Shown piece after piece: positions 9,461 to 18,747 of a DNA stretch of 64,000 bases (positions are counted from its first letter, which is position 1; each line of letters opens with the position of its first letter). The stretch comes from an uncultured Spirochaetaceae bacterium (lineage in GTDB: Bacteria; Spirochaetota; Spirochaetia; Treponematales; Treponemataceae): the NCBI GenBank assembly GCA_902799965.1, contig CADCCO010000010.1, positions 1 through 64,000 on the forward strand, written 5' to 3'. A model generated the notes under the pieces. It did no database searches, was not told the DNA's origin, and worked only from the letters and a program-made list of their open reading frames with translations. The position numbers were made by a program, and so were the translations under genes.

Positions 9461-10300
9461 ATGGCTCAAGATCACAGACTTTTGACAATTCAGGACATTT
9501 CTTGCGTTGGACAGTGCTCGCTTACAGTCGCGCTTCCAATAATCAGCGCTTGCGGAATCGAGGCCGGCATTTTGCCCAGCTCGGTTCTTTCAAACCACAC
9601 TGGAAAAGGCTTTAGCGCCTGGACTTTCCGCGACCTTACCGACGAAATGCCCAAAATCCTTGACCAGTGGCTTAAGGAAAAAATCGACTTTGACGCCTTT
9701 TACACAGGCTATGTTTCTAAGGCTCAAATTCCCCACATCCTTGACATATTCCAAAAGGCGGCCCGTCCAGGCGCGGTAAAAATCGTAGACCCTGCGATGG
9801 CCGACAACGGAAAGCTTTACGCCGGCTTTGACGCGGACTTCCCCAAGGAAATGGCCCGTCTTGTGGCTGTCGCGGACTACGCGCTTCCCAACTTGACCGA
9901 AGCCTCCTTCCTTCTTGGCCAGGAATACATCGAAAGCGGCTACGACAAGGCTTACATTGAAAAGACAATCGCCGGCCTTCACAAGCTGGGCGCCAAAAAC
10001 GTCATCTTGACCGGCGTTTCTTTTGAGCCTTCAAAATTGGGAGTGGCCGTTTCCGACGGAAGCAAGGTTGAGTATTACTTCAACGACCGTCTGCCCGCCC
10101 TTATGCACGGAACCGGCGACGTTTACGCCTCAGCCTTTGCCGGCGCCCTCTTGCGCGGAAAGCCGGTCTTGGAAGCCGCCGCAATTGCCGCCGACTTTGT
10201 GGTTGAGTCTATGAAAAAGACGCTTGGCGACGACTCGCACTTTTACGGCGTTAAGTTTGAAAAGGCCATTCCGTTCTTGGTGAACAGACTAGAAAAATAA
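9461..10300 (+). CDS. pdxY: Pyridoxamine/pyridoxal kinase
   Basis: 279 aa ribokinase-like enzyme that phosphorylates pyridoxal, pyridoxine or pyridoxamine with ATP in the B6 salvage pathway. It starts with the typical LLTIQDISCVGQCSLTVALP. NLTEASFLLG and the catalytic anion-hole motif HGTGDVYAS (Asp as base) are intact. An AGGAG box (9448-9452) lies 8 nt before the ATG. It is divergent from the PdxR-like regulator, which probably controls it according to PLP level. The cysE promoter appears to begin inside its last codons. Confidence 0.9.
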   Translation: MAQDHRLLTIQDISCVGQCSLTVALPIISACGIEAGILPSSVLSNHTGKGFSAWTFRDLTDEMPKILDQWLKEKIDFDAFYTGYVSKAQIPHILDIFQKAARPGAVKIVDPAMADNGKLYAGFDADFPKEMARLVAVADYALPNLTEASFLLGQEYIESGYDKAYIEKTIAGLHKLGAKNVILTGVSFEPSKLGVAVSDGSKVEYYFNDRLPALMHGTGDVYASAFAGALLRGKPVLEAAAIAADFVVESMKKTLGDDSHFYGVKFEKAIPFLVNRLEK

Positions 10301-10317
10301 TTCTTTTTGCGCTAATA
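10289..10317 (+). promoter_or_regulatory. Candidate leaderless promoter for cysE
   Basis: TAGAAA (10289-10294), 17-nt spacer, TAATAT (10312-10317), then 8 nt to the ATG at 10326. The -35 match is weak, and no Shine-Dalgarno sequence is visible. Confidence 0.4.
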
Positions 10318-10325
10318 TTTATAGA

Positions 10326-11282
10326 ATGGCGGAAGGTTTTGAGCAGCTTGAGACCCGTTCTATTCACGGAATCTTGGCGCACTACAAAAAGGAAGATTTT
10401 TTCATAAACAAGACCGACGACGAAGTTGAGATCGACGTCGGCCTTGTCCAAAGCCTCATAGATAAATTTTTTAGAATCCTTTTTCCGGGCTTCTTCCGCG
10501 AGCGCGAATACAAGGCCGCCAATTTGGAAAACTACATTTCAGTTTTGTGCCGCGAAGTGATGCTGGCGCTGAACAAGCAAGTTTTCTTGGCGCTAAAAAA
10601 GCTTCCCGAAAATTCCGGCAAGGACGAAAGCTCTCTGCGCGAGCGCGCTCTTTTGATAGTCCACGAATTTTTTGACAGAATTCCCCGCGTGCGCGAATAT
10701 TTGGAAAGCGACTTGGAGGCCGCCTTTGACGGCGACCCGGCCGCCTTTGACAAGACCGAAATAATTTTGTCGTATCCCGGCTTTTACGCCATCGCTGTGA
10801 ACCGGCTTGCCCACGAGCTTTTTGTTTTGGGCGTTCCGCTGGTTCCTCGCATCATGACCGAATGGGCGCACAGCAAGACCGGAATCGACATTCACCCCGG
10901 CGCCACGCTTGGAAAATATTTTTTCATCGACCACGGAACTGGAATCGTCATCGGCGAAACGACAGTCATTGGCGAGCGGGTAAAGGTTTACCAAGGCGTG
11001 ACGCTTGGCGCGCTGAGCACGAACGGCGGACAAAAGCTAAAGAGCGTAAAGCGCCACCCGACGATTGAAGACAACGTTACGATTTATTCGGGCGCGTCGA
11101 TTTTGGGTGGCGATACGGTTATTGGAAAAGACTCGGTAATCGGCGGCAACACTTTTGTCACCAAGTCGGTCGCTCCGCAAACCGTCGTAAGCATTAAAAA
11201 CCAAGAGCTTAAATTCAAGCCGGCCGCAAAAAACGTTTCTCCTGAAGAAGAAGCGGAATTGCAGCGGGCGATGTGGATATGA
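10326..11282 (+). CDS. cysE: Serine O-acetyltransferase
   Basis: 318 aa. Transfers acetyl from acetyl-CoA to L-serine, giving O-acetylserine for cysteine synthesis. A helical N-terminal domain (about residues 1-170) is followed by left-handed beta-helix hexapeptide repeats. These include IDIHPGATLGKYFFIDHGTG with the active-site His/Asp region, and VIGETTVIGERVKVYQGVTLG. The 3' end overlaps the next gene's possible upstream start codons. It leads an operon with an amino-acid-binding lipoprotein and an ion transporter, which suggests sulfur amino-acid supply. Confidence 0.92.
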   Translation: MAEGFEQLETRSIHGILAHYKKEDFFINKTDDEVEIDVGLVQSLIDKFFRILFPGFFREREYKAANLENYISVLCREVMLALNKQVFLALKKLPENSGKDESSLRERALLIVHEFFDRIPRVREYLESDLEAAFDGDPAAFDKTEIILSYPGFYAIAVNRLAHELFVLGVPLVPRIMTEWAHSKTGIDIHPGATLGKYFFIDHGTGIVIGETTVIGERVKVYQGVTLGALSTNGGQKLKSVKRHPTIEDNVTIYSGASILGGDTVIGKDSVIGGNTFVTKSVAPQTVVSIKNQELKFKPAAKNVSPEEEAELQRAMWI

Positions 11283-11299
11283 CAAGAATGAGGGAAGAT

Positions 11300-12109
11300 A
11301 TGAAAAAAAGTTTTGGCAAGCTTGTTTTAAAGGCCGCGCTTTTTGCGGCGGCGTTTTTGATTGTCGCGCTTTTTTCTTCTTGCAAAACAAAGAAAGAAAA
11401 AAATCTGCTTGAAAGGGTAAAAGCCAAGGGCGAGCTTTCGATAGCGACAGAAGGAGTTTGGGCGCCTTGGACTTACCATGACGCGACGGGCGAGTTGACA
11501 GGCTTTGACATTGATTTAAGCAAGGCGCTTTGCGAGCGGCTTGGAGTTAAGGCCAGATTCATAGAGACGCCTTGGGACAGAATTTTTGAAAGCCTTCAAA
11601 ACAATGAATGCGACGTGATTGTCAACGGCATTGGAATCACCGAGGAGCGCGCCGGCCGCTTTTATTTTTCTGATCCCTACGCGTACAGCAGAATGGCGCT
11701 CTTGGTTCACAAAAAAAATGACAGCGTAAAGTCCTTTTCCGACTTGAAGGGAAGGACTTCCGCCAATTCTTATGGAAGCACATTTTGCAATCTTGCCGAA
11801 GAGAACGGCGCGATACCGATTTACATAGACACGTTTGAAGAGTCTATTAACTTGCTTTTGCAAAACCGCTCGGAAACGACCATTAATTTGGATTTGACTT
11901 ATTACGATTACGTCAACACCCACCCTGGTTTGCAAGTAAAGGTCGCCGCGCTTTCGGACGTGTCGTTTCCGATGGCCATTCCATGCAGAAGGGAAGTGGA
12001 AAACTTGCCCTTGCTGGACGAGTTGAACAAGCAGCTTGCCGCGATGCGCGACGACGGAACTTTGGAAAAAATTTCGCTCAAGTATTTTAGAAGGGATATA
12101 ACAAAGTGA
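11300..12109 (+). CDS. Amino-acid ABC transporter substrate-binding lipoprotein (cystine-type candidate)
   Basis: 269 aa. The signal peptide ends in a lipobox-like FSSC, so the mature protein should be lipid-anchored. The rest is a bacterial extracellular solute-binding protein family 3 fold (ELSIATEGVWAPWTYHD, GFDIDLSKALCERLG, CDVIVNGIGITEERA). This family includes cystine, glutamine and polar amino-acid binders. The link with cysE makes cystine or cysteine likely, but that is inference. I place the start at the ATG at 11300 because AGGGA sits just upstream; upstream in-frame ATGs lie inside cysE. No permease or ATPase gene follows. Confidence 0.8.
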   Translation: MKKSFGKLVLKAALFAAAFLIVALFSSCKTKKEKNLLERVKAKGELSIATEGVWAPWTYHDATGELTGFDIDLSKALCERLGVKARFIETPWDRIFESLQNNECDVIVNGIGITEERAGRFYFSDPYAYSRMALLVHKKNDSVKSFSDLKGRTSANSYGSTFCNLAEENGAIPIYIDTFEESINLLLQNRSETTINLDLTYYDYVNTHPGLQVKVAALSDVSFPMAIPCRREVENLPLLDELNKQLAAMRDDGTLEKISLKYFRRDITK

Positions 12110-13416
12110 AATGGTTTGTTTTGGCTGTTTCTGTCTTGATGTACGCGCTGGTGATTTGCATCCAAGACAAAAAGGTTTTTTGGTCGTTGGGAGCGGCGGC
12201 GCTCTTCGTTGCGCTAGGAACTTTTTTTCCGGCCGGCGTTTTTGAAGGCGGCGGCGGGCTTTTTGCCGTCCGGCATTGCTTTGCGGACTTGATAAATTGG
12301 AACGTGCTTATGATTTACATAGGCTCGATGATTATAGCCGCGCTTTTCATTTACTCAAAGGCGCCGTCGCGGGCGGCTGACGAAATCATAAAGCTTTCCC
12401 CAAGCGCGGGAATCGCCATTGTGCTGATTTTGGCGATGACCGGAATCATTTCGATTTTTGTTGAGAACGTCGCCACCGTTTTGGTCATGGCTCCAATCGC
12501 TTTGGCGCTTTGCAAAAAGTTGGCTCTGCCGCCCGCCAATTTTATGGCTGGCCTTGCCGTGATGTCAAACCTTGAGGGAACAGCGACGCTTGTGGGCGAT
12601 CCGCCGTCAATGATTTTCGCCTCTTTCGCTGGCTACACATTCAACGACTTTTTTGTCCACAATTCAAAAATTTCGATTTTCTTTTTCATTCAAACCGGCT
12701 TGCTTGTCGGCTGCGTCTTCTTCTATTTTATATTCAGGAACGCGCGGCAAAAGATTCAAGTTGAAGAAACAAAAGTCATTTCGATGCTTCCGACCGCGCT
12801 TTTGCTTTTGATGATTTTTGGCCTGGCCGCGATTTCTTTCTTGAAGATTGAATTTGCCTTTGCGTCAGGCGGCTTTGTCTTGGCGCTGGGAATCGTCGGC
12901 TTGCTTTGGTTTTTGGCCGCGCAAAAAAAATCCGCCGCCGAAACTTGGGAATTGGTCATGGGCTTGGATTGGGAAACGATTTTTTTCCTAATCGGAATTT
13001 TTGTCGTCGTCGGCGCTTTGAGCGAGTCCGGCCTGCTTATGGACTTTGCGAACTTTTTGTCGCGCGCCACTCACGGAAGCAATGCGGCGGCTTTTATTCT
13101 TATACTTTTGGTTTCTATAATTTTGTCTGGCTTTATCGACAACGTTCCGTACATAATAGTAATGCTTCCGGTCGCGGCTAGCCTTGCCGCGTCGGTTGGC
13201 AGCGCGCCGGAGCTGTATATGTTCGCGCTTTTGCTTGGCTCTTGCCTTGGCGGAAACCTTACGCCTTACGGAGCCAGCGCCAACGTCGTCGCTATGGGCA
13301 TTGTCAAAAAGGAAGGGCATCCGATGAATTTCGCCGGCTGGCTAAAGCTTGGCGCGCCCTTCACGCTCCTGACCACCGCCAGCGCCGCCGCCCTTTTGTG
13401 GCTTGTGTGGAGTTGA
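12106..13416 (+). CDS. ArsB/NhaD/SLC13-superfamily ion transporter
   Basis: 436 aa, about 11 transmembrane segments. It has the two inverted family signatures: NLEGTATLVGDPPSMIFA near residue 165 and GGNLTPYGASANVVAMGI near residue 400. Members move anions such as sulfate, arsenite or dicarboxylates, or act as Na+/H+ antiporters. The substrate cannot be read here, though its place after cysE and a candidate cystine-binding protein hints at a sulfur compound. The start overlaps the preceding stop (ATGA). Confidence 0.8.
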   Translation: MKWFVLAVSVLMYALVICIQDKKVFWSLGAAALFVALGTFFPAGVFEGGGGLFAVRHCFADLINWNVLMIYIGSMIIAALFIYSKAPSRAADEIIKLSPSAGIAIVLILAMTGIISIFVENVATVLVMAPIALALCKKLALPPANFMAGLAVMSNLEGTATLVGDPPSMIFASFAGYTFNDFFVHNSKISIFFFIQTGLLVGCVFFYFIFRNARQKIQVEETKVISMLPTALLLLMIFGLAAISFLKIEFAFASGGFVLALGIVGLLWFLAAQKKSAAETWELVMGLDWETIFFLIGIFVVVGALSESGLLMDFANFLSRATHGSNAAAFILILLVSIILSGFIDNVPYIIVMLPVAASLAASVGSAPELYMFALLLGSCLGGNLTPYGASANVVAMGIVKKEGHPMNFAGWLKLGAPFTLLTTASAAALLWLVWS

Positions 13417-13448
13417 TTTTATAGAAAATTCGTTGGTCAATCGAAAAC

Positions 13449-13586
13449 GCGCGAAGGAGGCGGGCGGGTAGCGGAAACACTCTGTTTGAGCCTGCCGCGC
13501 AAGCGGCAGCGTGAAATAGTTTCAAGCGAAAACAGTGTGTAGCGACGCTAGCTAGCGGTTCCGCTGCCCGCTCGACGACTGGGAGC
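13449..13586 (+). repeat. Multi-branched palindromic repeat, copy A
   Basis: 138-nt intergenic element. An outer stem (GCGGGTAGCGGAA with TTCCGCTGCCCGC) encloses a second stem (ACACTCTGTTTGAGC with CGAAAACAGTGTGT). Inside are hairpins CTGCCGC-gcaa-GCGGCAG and TGAAA-tag-TTTCA, then the palindrome CGCTAGCTAGCG. It aligns along its whole length with the reverse strand of 19541-19680. It ends 9 nt before the -35 box of the permease promoter. Confidence 0.75.
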
Positions 13587-13595
13587 GTTTTTGTC

Positions 13596-13624
13596 TTGAT
13601 TAATCAATCAATATTTACTATAAT
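13596..13624 (+). promoter_or_regulatory. Sigma-70 promoter, leaderless, for the exporter operon
   Basis: TTGATT (13596-13601), 17-nt spacer, TATAAT (13619-13624), then 9 nt to the ATG at 13634. Confidence 0.75.
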
Positions 13625-13633
13625 ATTCACTCT

Positions 13634-15097
13634 ATGTTCACTATAAAGTTCGCGCTCAAAAACATCGTTTCGCGCAAAAGCTCATTGGTCATAATTTTGT
13701 TCATCGCCTTTTCAATCGCGGCGCTTGTAATGGCCAACGCCGTTTTTGACGGAACAAAGTCTGGAATAGAAAAAACGTTCAGCCAAAATTTTACCGGCGA
13801 CATCGTCATTCGCCCCAAGGCGCAATTCCCGATGAGCCTTTTTGGCGACGAGACTCCGATAACGGGAAACTTGAGCGAGCTTCCGCAGCTGCTCCCGTAC
13901 AGCGACATTTTTTCATTCGTTTCAAATTCTGAATTTATAAAGGAAGCGGTTCCGCAAATAACAGGCCAGGCCGCGCTGCGCTTTGACGACAGCAATTTTC
14001 CGGCCTACTTCTTTGGCGTTGACGCGCAAAATTACGTCCGCCTGATGCCCGGAATAAAAATTCTTGAAGGCCAGCCATACGGCGACGAAGACGCGATTAT
14101 GCTTTCCAACGAAATGCTCAAAAAGATTCAGGACGAACGCGGCGTTTTGCCAAAGGTCGGCGACACAATTCAATTGGCGGGCTTTACCGGCTCTTCCTAC
14201 ACTTTGCGGGCGGCAAAGCTTAGCGCCGTTTACGAGTACGCGGTTCACAACGACTTGCAGGACAAAATCGTCTTGATAAGCCCCAGCCTTTTGCGGCCCC
14301 TGATTGGCTTGAACTCAACAGAAATCGATCCCCGCCTTTTTACAAGGGAAAATTCAGGCTTGCTTGAAAGCCTTGAGGAAGACGGCATAGACAGCCTTTT
14401 TGGCGAAAGCGAAGACTTTGAAGAGGATTCCGATTTTACCCAAGAGGCAGCGCAAGCCCAAGAGCCGGCGGCGGCTCTAGAATCTGATTCCGAAACCCTT
14501 AACGAAGAGACCGTTTGGAATTACATTGTTTGCTCGGCAAAGCCTGGCGTTTCCGCAAAACGGGCCGTAAAGCTTTTGAACCGTGAATTTGCCAAGCGCG
14601 AATGGACTTGCCAAGCGGTTGACTGGCGAGCCGCCGCCGGCATGGCAGCCCAATACATTTACTGGATGCGCCTAATCTTCAATATCGGACTAATCGTAAT
14701 AATCGCGACCGGCTTTATCATCGTGAACAACACGCTTGTAATCGCGGCGCTCGACCGCTCAAAGGAAACCGGAGCCTTGCGGGCAATCGGAGCGGGGCGG
14801 CGCTTTGTGGCCTTGGAATACCTTGCCGAAACTTTAATCCTTACAATTGCGGCCGGCGTTTTGGGCTGCATTTTGGGCGTGGTCGGAAATTCATTCTTGT
14901 CCAACGGCTCGATTCATTTTGGCAACACGTATTTGATACAGCTTTTTGGCGGCGACACCTTGCGGGCCGTCGTTCGTTTTTCTAACATTTTGGGCGGCAT
15001 GCTTTTGTCGCTTGTCCTTGCGGTTGTGGCGTGGATTTATCCGGTCCGCATTGCGCTGGGAACAAGCCCTGTGGCCGCGATGGAGGCCGTTCGCTGA
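13634..15097 (+). CDS. ABC transporter permease, FtsX/LolC/MacB type (first)
   Basis: 487 aa. One N-terminal transmembrane helix (about residues 17-38), a large periplasmic MacB-type domain, then three C-terminal FtsX helices (about 345-370, 395-420, 450-475). The periplasmic part holds an acidic low-complexity insert (about 245-290, Glu/Asp/Ala rich) not usual for the family. Such permeases pair with LolD/MacB ATPases to move lipoproteins or small molecules across the envelope by a mechanical cycle. The stop overlaps the second permease's start by one base (TGATG). The likely ATPase is at 18744-19484. Confidence 0.85.
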   Translation: MFTIKFALKNIVSRKSSLVIILFIAFSIAALVMANAVFDGTKSGIEKTFSQNFTGDIVIRPKAQFPMSLFGDETPITGNLSELPQLLPYSDIFSFVSNSEFIKEAVPQITGQAALRFDDSNFPAYFFGVDAQNYVRLMPGIKILEGQPYGDEDAIMLSNEMLKKIQDERGVLPKVGDTIQLAGFTGSSYTLRAAKLSAVYEYAVHNDLQDKIVLISPSLLRPLIGLNSTEIDPRLFTRENSGLLESLEEDGIDSLFGESEDFEEDSDFTQEAAQAQEPAAALESDSETLNEETVWNYIVCSAKPGVSAKRAVKLLNREFAKREWTCQAVDWRAAAGMAAQYIYWMRLIFNIGLIVIIATGFIIVNNTLVIAALDRSKETGALRAIGAGRRFVALEYLAETLILTIAAGVLGCILGVVGNSFLSNGSIHFGNTYLIQLFGGDTLRAVVRFSNILGGMLLSLVLAVVAWIYPVRIALGTSPVAAMEAVR

Positions 15098-16407
15098 TGA
15101 AAAGCCTTTGCTTGAATTTTGCCCTAAAATCCCTTTCTAGCCGCGCCAAGCAATACCGCTCGCTTTTTGCGGTTTGCGCCGTCGGCGTTTGCGTAATGCT
15201 TTCGGTCTTGATGGTTACGGACGGAATGCTTGCTTCAATGACCGAAAAAATGCGCCAGTATTACGGCGGCGACTTTATGGTCTTGGGCAGCATGGACAAT
15301 GTTTTGGAATCGTACGGCGACATCGTTTTGGCCTTGAAAGAAATTCTTCCAAAGGGAACTGAAATTTCCTATCGCTACAAAAAGGACGACGGCGACAAGA
15401 GCCTTTTCTTTGAAGGGGTGAGCGTAAAGCAGCGCTCGCTTCAAGGCGTTGATTTTTCTTTGGAAAAGCCGCTCTTTGACAAATTCACTTTTGTGGAAGG
15501 CGGAATAGAAGTGAGGGAAGCCCATGACGCGGTTTTGATTTCGCTTCCCGTGGCCGAAAAGCTTGGCGTTCACATTGGCGACAGCGTGGTTTTGCTGCTT
15601 GAAACGCCGATGGGCTACAAGAACACGGTTGACCTTGTGGTGACCGGAATTTTCCAAGATTCTAGCGTCTTTGGAATGTACACTTCGTACTTGGACTACA
15701 AGGCGTTAAAGCGAGGCATGGGAATTGAAGAAGTCGAGGAGAGAGTCGGCTTTCCGTTGAACGTCATCGATAAAATTTGCGTTTACTATCCGAACGGCTC
15801 TCCAAGCAGGCAAGAGGCGCGCCGCGTTCACTCCGAGCTGCAAAAGCGCTTTAACATGTTTCCCTTGAATTATGGAAAGAGCGGCTGGCAAAGCTACGAC
15901 ATCCCCGAAGGCTCTGTCGTTTACGCCTTGATTCCGCTTGAGGCCAATGTTTCGGACTTGCAAAAGCTTTCAAAAGCCTTGCGAGCCATAGTGGCCATGA
16001 TTGTCGTCATGCTTGTGCTGATAATTTCAGTCGGCATATCAAGCACGTTCAGGGTAATAATCTTGAAGCGCGCCGTTGAGAGCGGAACTTTCCGCGCCTT
16101 GGGAATGACCCCCGCCGGCCTTATGCTTCTTTATTTTACGGAAATTCTTTTGCTGCTCGTTTCTGGAACGGCGACGGGCTTTGCTGCTTCTCTTATTATT
16201 GTAAAAATCGCTTCGGGATACAACCTTTCGTTTGTTTCGGGATTCGACCTATTTTTGACCGGCGGCCATTTGGCTCCCCGCCTTGTCGGGGGCGAGGCCC
16301 TAGGATTGCTGGCGGTCATTTTCGTAACCACGCTGGGTTCTGTGTTGTTTACTTTGCGCAAGTTAGTTCATATAAGTCCGGTTGGGGCGCTTGCGACCGT
16401 TACCTGA
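15097..16407 (+). CDS. ABC transporter permease, FtsX/LolC/MacB type (second)
   Basis: 436 aa. Same architecture as the preceding permease: N-terminal helix (about residues 22-45), periplasmic domain, three C-terminal helices ending near residue 430. The start at 15097 is the ATG that overlaps the previous stop; a longer open frame from 15031 would run inside the first permease. Two different permeases with one ATPase suggest a LolCDE-like heterodimer. The following LolA-like gene supports a lipoprotein or outer-membrane cargo pathway. Confidence 0.85.
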   Translation: MKSLCLNFALKSLSSRAKQYRSLFAVCAVGVCVMLSVLMVTDGMLASMTEKMRQYYGGDFMVLGSMDNVLESYGDIVLALKEILPKGTEISYRYKKDDGDKSLFFEGVSVKQRSLQGVDFSLEKPLFDKFTFVEGGIEVREAHDAVLISLPVAEKLGVHIGDSVVLLLETPMGYKNTVDLVVTGIFQDSSVFGMYTSYLDYKALKRGMGIEEVEERVGFPLNVIDKICVYYPNGSPSRQEARRVHSELQKRFNMFPLNYGKSGWQSYDIPEGSVVYALIPLEANVSDLQKLSKALRAIVAMIVVMLVLIISVGISSTFRVIILKRAVESGTFRALGMTPAGLMLLYFTEILLLLVSGTATGFAASLIIVKIASGYNLSFVSGFDLFLTGGHLAPRLVGGEALGLLAVIFVTTLGSVLFTLRKLVHISPVGALATVT

Positions 16408-16433
16408 TGAGACCGGGCTTTATAGGAGATGGC

Positions 16434-17228
16434 ATGAAAAAAATAGCGTTTGCATTGACAGTTTTGTTTTTGGCTTCGGCGTCGTTTTTCGCGCAGGCGA
16501 TTCCTCTTGCGGAAGCCAAGGAAATGTTGGCGAAAGTCGACAAGACCACAGGATATTATGGCAGCGACTTTACCGGCGAATACGTTCTTGTTCAGGAAAG
16601 GCCGGGACAAGGAAACAGCATAACCAGCGCCATCATGCACCGCCGCGACTCAAAGGCGATGTGCGCCATTCGCATTACGGGGCCTGACTCGGACAAGGGC
16701 AAGGGCTACGTTCAGTTTGACCCCAAAAGCATTTGGTTCTACGATCCGTCAAACAAGCAGTTCACTTTTACCGCGCCAAAGGACAAGTTCCAAAACACCA
16801 ATGTCAACAACTCCGACTTGCGCCCCCAGCGCTACTCGGAAGACTATGAGATAACCTCGGCGGAATACGTGACTCTTGGAAAATTGGACTGCGTTTGCTT
16901 TACGCTGAATGTCGGCAAAAAGGCGGCCAATGAAGTTGACTATCCCATGTTGAAGATATGGGTTACAAAGGACGATTTTCTTACCCGCAAGCGCGAGGAC
17001 TACAGCCTTTCTGGCCAGCTTTTGCGCGTGACGGCGATTCCCAGCTACCAAAAGGTTGAAGGCCGTTCAGTTCCGTCAAAGATGGTCATCCAAGACCGCC
17101 TGCGCGGACAAAAAATCAACGGCAAAATAAAGTACGAAAGCACTCAGGTTACTGTGTCGAATGTGTCTTTTCAAAAGTTGGGAGATGTTGTATACTCAAA
17201 GCAATATCTTGAGAACATGAGCCTTTAG
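16434..17228 (+). CDS. LolA-like outer-membrane lipoprotein-sorting protein
   Basis: 264 aa with a cleavable signal peptide (MKKIAFALTVLFLASASFFAQA). The mature part matches the LolA-like family that follows LolCDE/MacB-type permeases: ESVRITGP-like segment IRITGPDSDKGKGYVQFD, then FYDPSNKQFTF and a late SQVTVSNVSFQK-like strand. It is probably a periplasmic carrier for whatever the ABC complex extracts. TAGGAG lies about 7 nt before the ATG at 16434. It is followed directly by the outer-membrane protein gene. Confidence 0.8.
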   Translation: MKKIAFALTVLFLASASFFAQAIPLAEAKEMLAKVDKTTGYYGSDFTGEYVLVQERPGQGNSITSAIMHRRDSKAMCAIRITGPDSDKGKGYVQFDPKSIWFYDPSNKQFTFTAPKDKFQNTNVNNSDLRPQRYSEDYEITSAEYVTLGKLDCVCFTLNVGKKAANEVDYPMLKIWVTKDDFLTRKREDYSLSGQLLRVTAIPSYQKVEGRSVPSKMVIQDRLRGQKINGKIKYESTQVTVSNVSFQKLGDVVYSKQYLENMSL

Positions 17229-18747
17229 ATGATAAAAAGTTTTGGACTTTCAAGCATAAGGCGAGCGACGGCGCCCGCCTTTTTTTTCTCTGTTTTGTTC
17301 GCTCTCGGCGCGTTTGGCGCGCGTGAATTGGGCGCTCAAACTTATGTTACCAACAACGGAATCATCATGGAGCGCGTCGCCGAAGAGGACGTGCGGGAAG
17401 TCGAGCGCCTTAACGAAGAGTCCGAGGCGGAAGACGAGCGGGAGCGGGCGCGGCTTGCTGAACTAAGGGCGGCGGGCGAAGCGGAAGGCGATTCTGAGCA
17501 AGAGGCGACTGAGGACATAGAAGAGGCGGACGCTATAGACGAACTCTTTGGCGACGACTCGGAAGGCGACACCGAAACAGCCGTCACCACTCCCACGACG
17601 GAAATCGTAAAGATTGACAAAAAAGACAAGCCGGTTGAATTTAGCGGCGACTTGAGCGCGGAATTGGGCGGCTATTTTTACCTTTATCCATGGAAAAAGT
17701 CAAAGCCGTTCGCGACGTTCAGCAACACCCTAAAGTTTGTAGGCCGTCCACGAAACGACTTTTACGTTTACGGCTCCTTTGTGACTTCTTTTCCGGAAAT
17801 GGACTTTGGCGTTTACGAGCTGTATTTTGACTACACACTGTTCGGCCAAGATGGACATTTCTTGGGCGCTTTCAAGAATGTTGTACACAAACATTATCGA
17901 AGACGAATGCTTGATTATAACCGCCGAGGACGCTTTTCACAGGCGCAACAGAAAGTCCACCGACTCAAAATTCACTTTGTCCGCCAGCGTGCCGATTTTT
18001 TCTTATCTTTCAATACAGGGCTTGGCGCAATACGAAAGCAACGCGCTTCACGACGACACAATGGCGGACTACATTTCGGTTGTTGGAAAGGTTGAAGGCA
18101 ACTTAAAGAACTTTTCGATTAGCGTTTTGGGAAAGCGTTGGGCAAAGTCTGACAACTTGAAATACGATCCGTGCGTTGGCGCGCAAATTGTTTCAACTAT
18201 TCTGGGAAAGAATTCCAGCCTTTTTGTCCAAGGCTTGACGCACTTCTCAGTCTATTCAAAAGCCCTTACCCGCGCGCAAGTGACGGCCGGCCTTTACAAA
18301 TATTTTTCCGCTCCGATTATGCTGGGGCTTGCCTTTGAGTACCAAGGCTCGTGGGGGCGCGACGAAATCAGAACTACGGGAAGCGACAACTTTACTGCCG
18401 AAGAGTTTGTCGCCAAAAATTACAGCATTACGCCTGGAAGCGGCGATAAAGAAAAATTGACTTCGTTGAAGAATATCTATAAAGAATGTACCGTCGCTCA
18501 ATACAAGGGCTTCGAGCATTTGTTCGCGGCCGAAATAGGCTGGTCGCATTTTATATTGACCAAGAAATTCACTTTTGGCTGCAAGTGGTTTCATGACTAC
18601 AGGGGCGAATACGGAGCGGTCGCGCCAGGCATAATAATTGACGAGATTCTTCCGCACGTTACGTTTAAAAGCACGGCGCCGATTTATTACGGAAGCCAGC
18701 AAAGCTACAGCCTTGTAATTGAATTGGTTTTGAACCTAAAGTATTAG
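17229..18747 (+). pseudogene. Outer-membrane beta-barrel-like protein, broken by a +1 frameshift
   Basis: The first frame (17229-about 17846) encodes a signal peptide, a strongly acidic Glu/Asp linker (residues about 50-130) and the start of a barrel-like domain. The rest of the domain continues in the next frame to 18747, ending SYSLVIELVLNLKY with a C-terminal pattern typical of barrels. The switch fits one extra C at 17846-17847: removing it joins FDYTLFG to KMDISWALSRMLY. It may be a true pseudogene, a phase-variable site or a base-call error. It is last in the exporter operon and overlaps the convergent ATPase gene by 4 nt. Confidence 0.75.

Noticed and set aside
13449-13586. tRNA or tmRNA gene suggested by a cloverleaf-like fold
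   Set aside because: No T-loop GTTCRA motif, anticodon arm or CCA end; the alignment with copy B shows a palindromic repeat.
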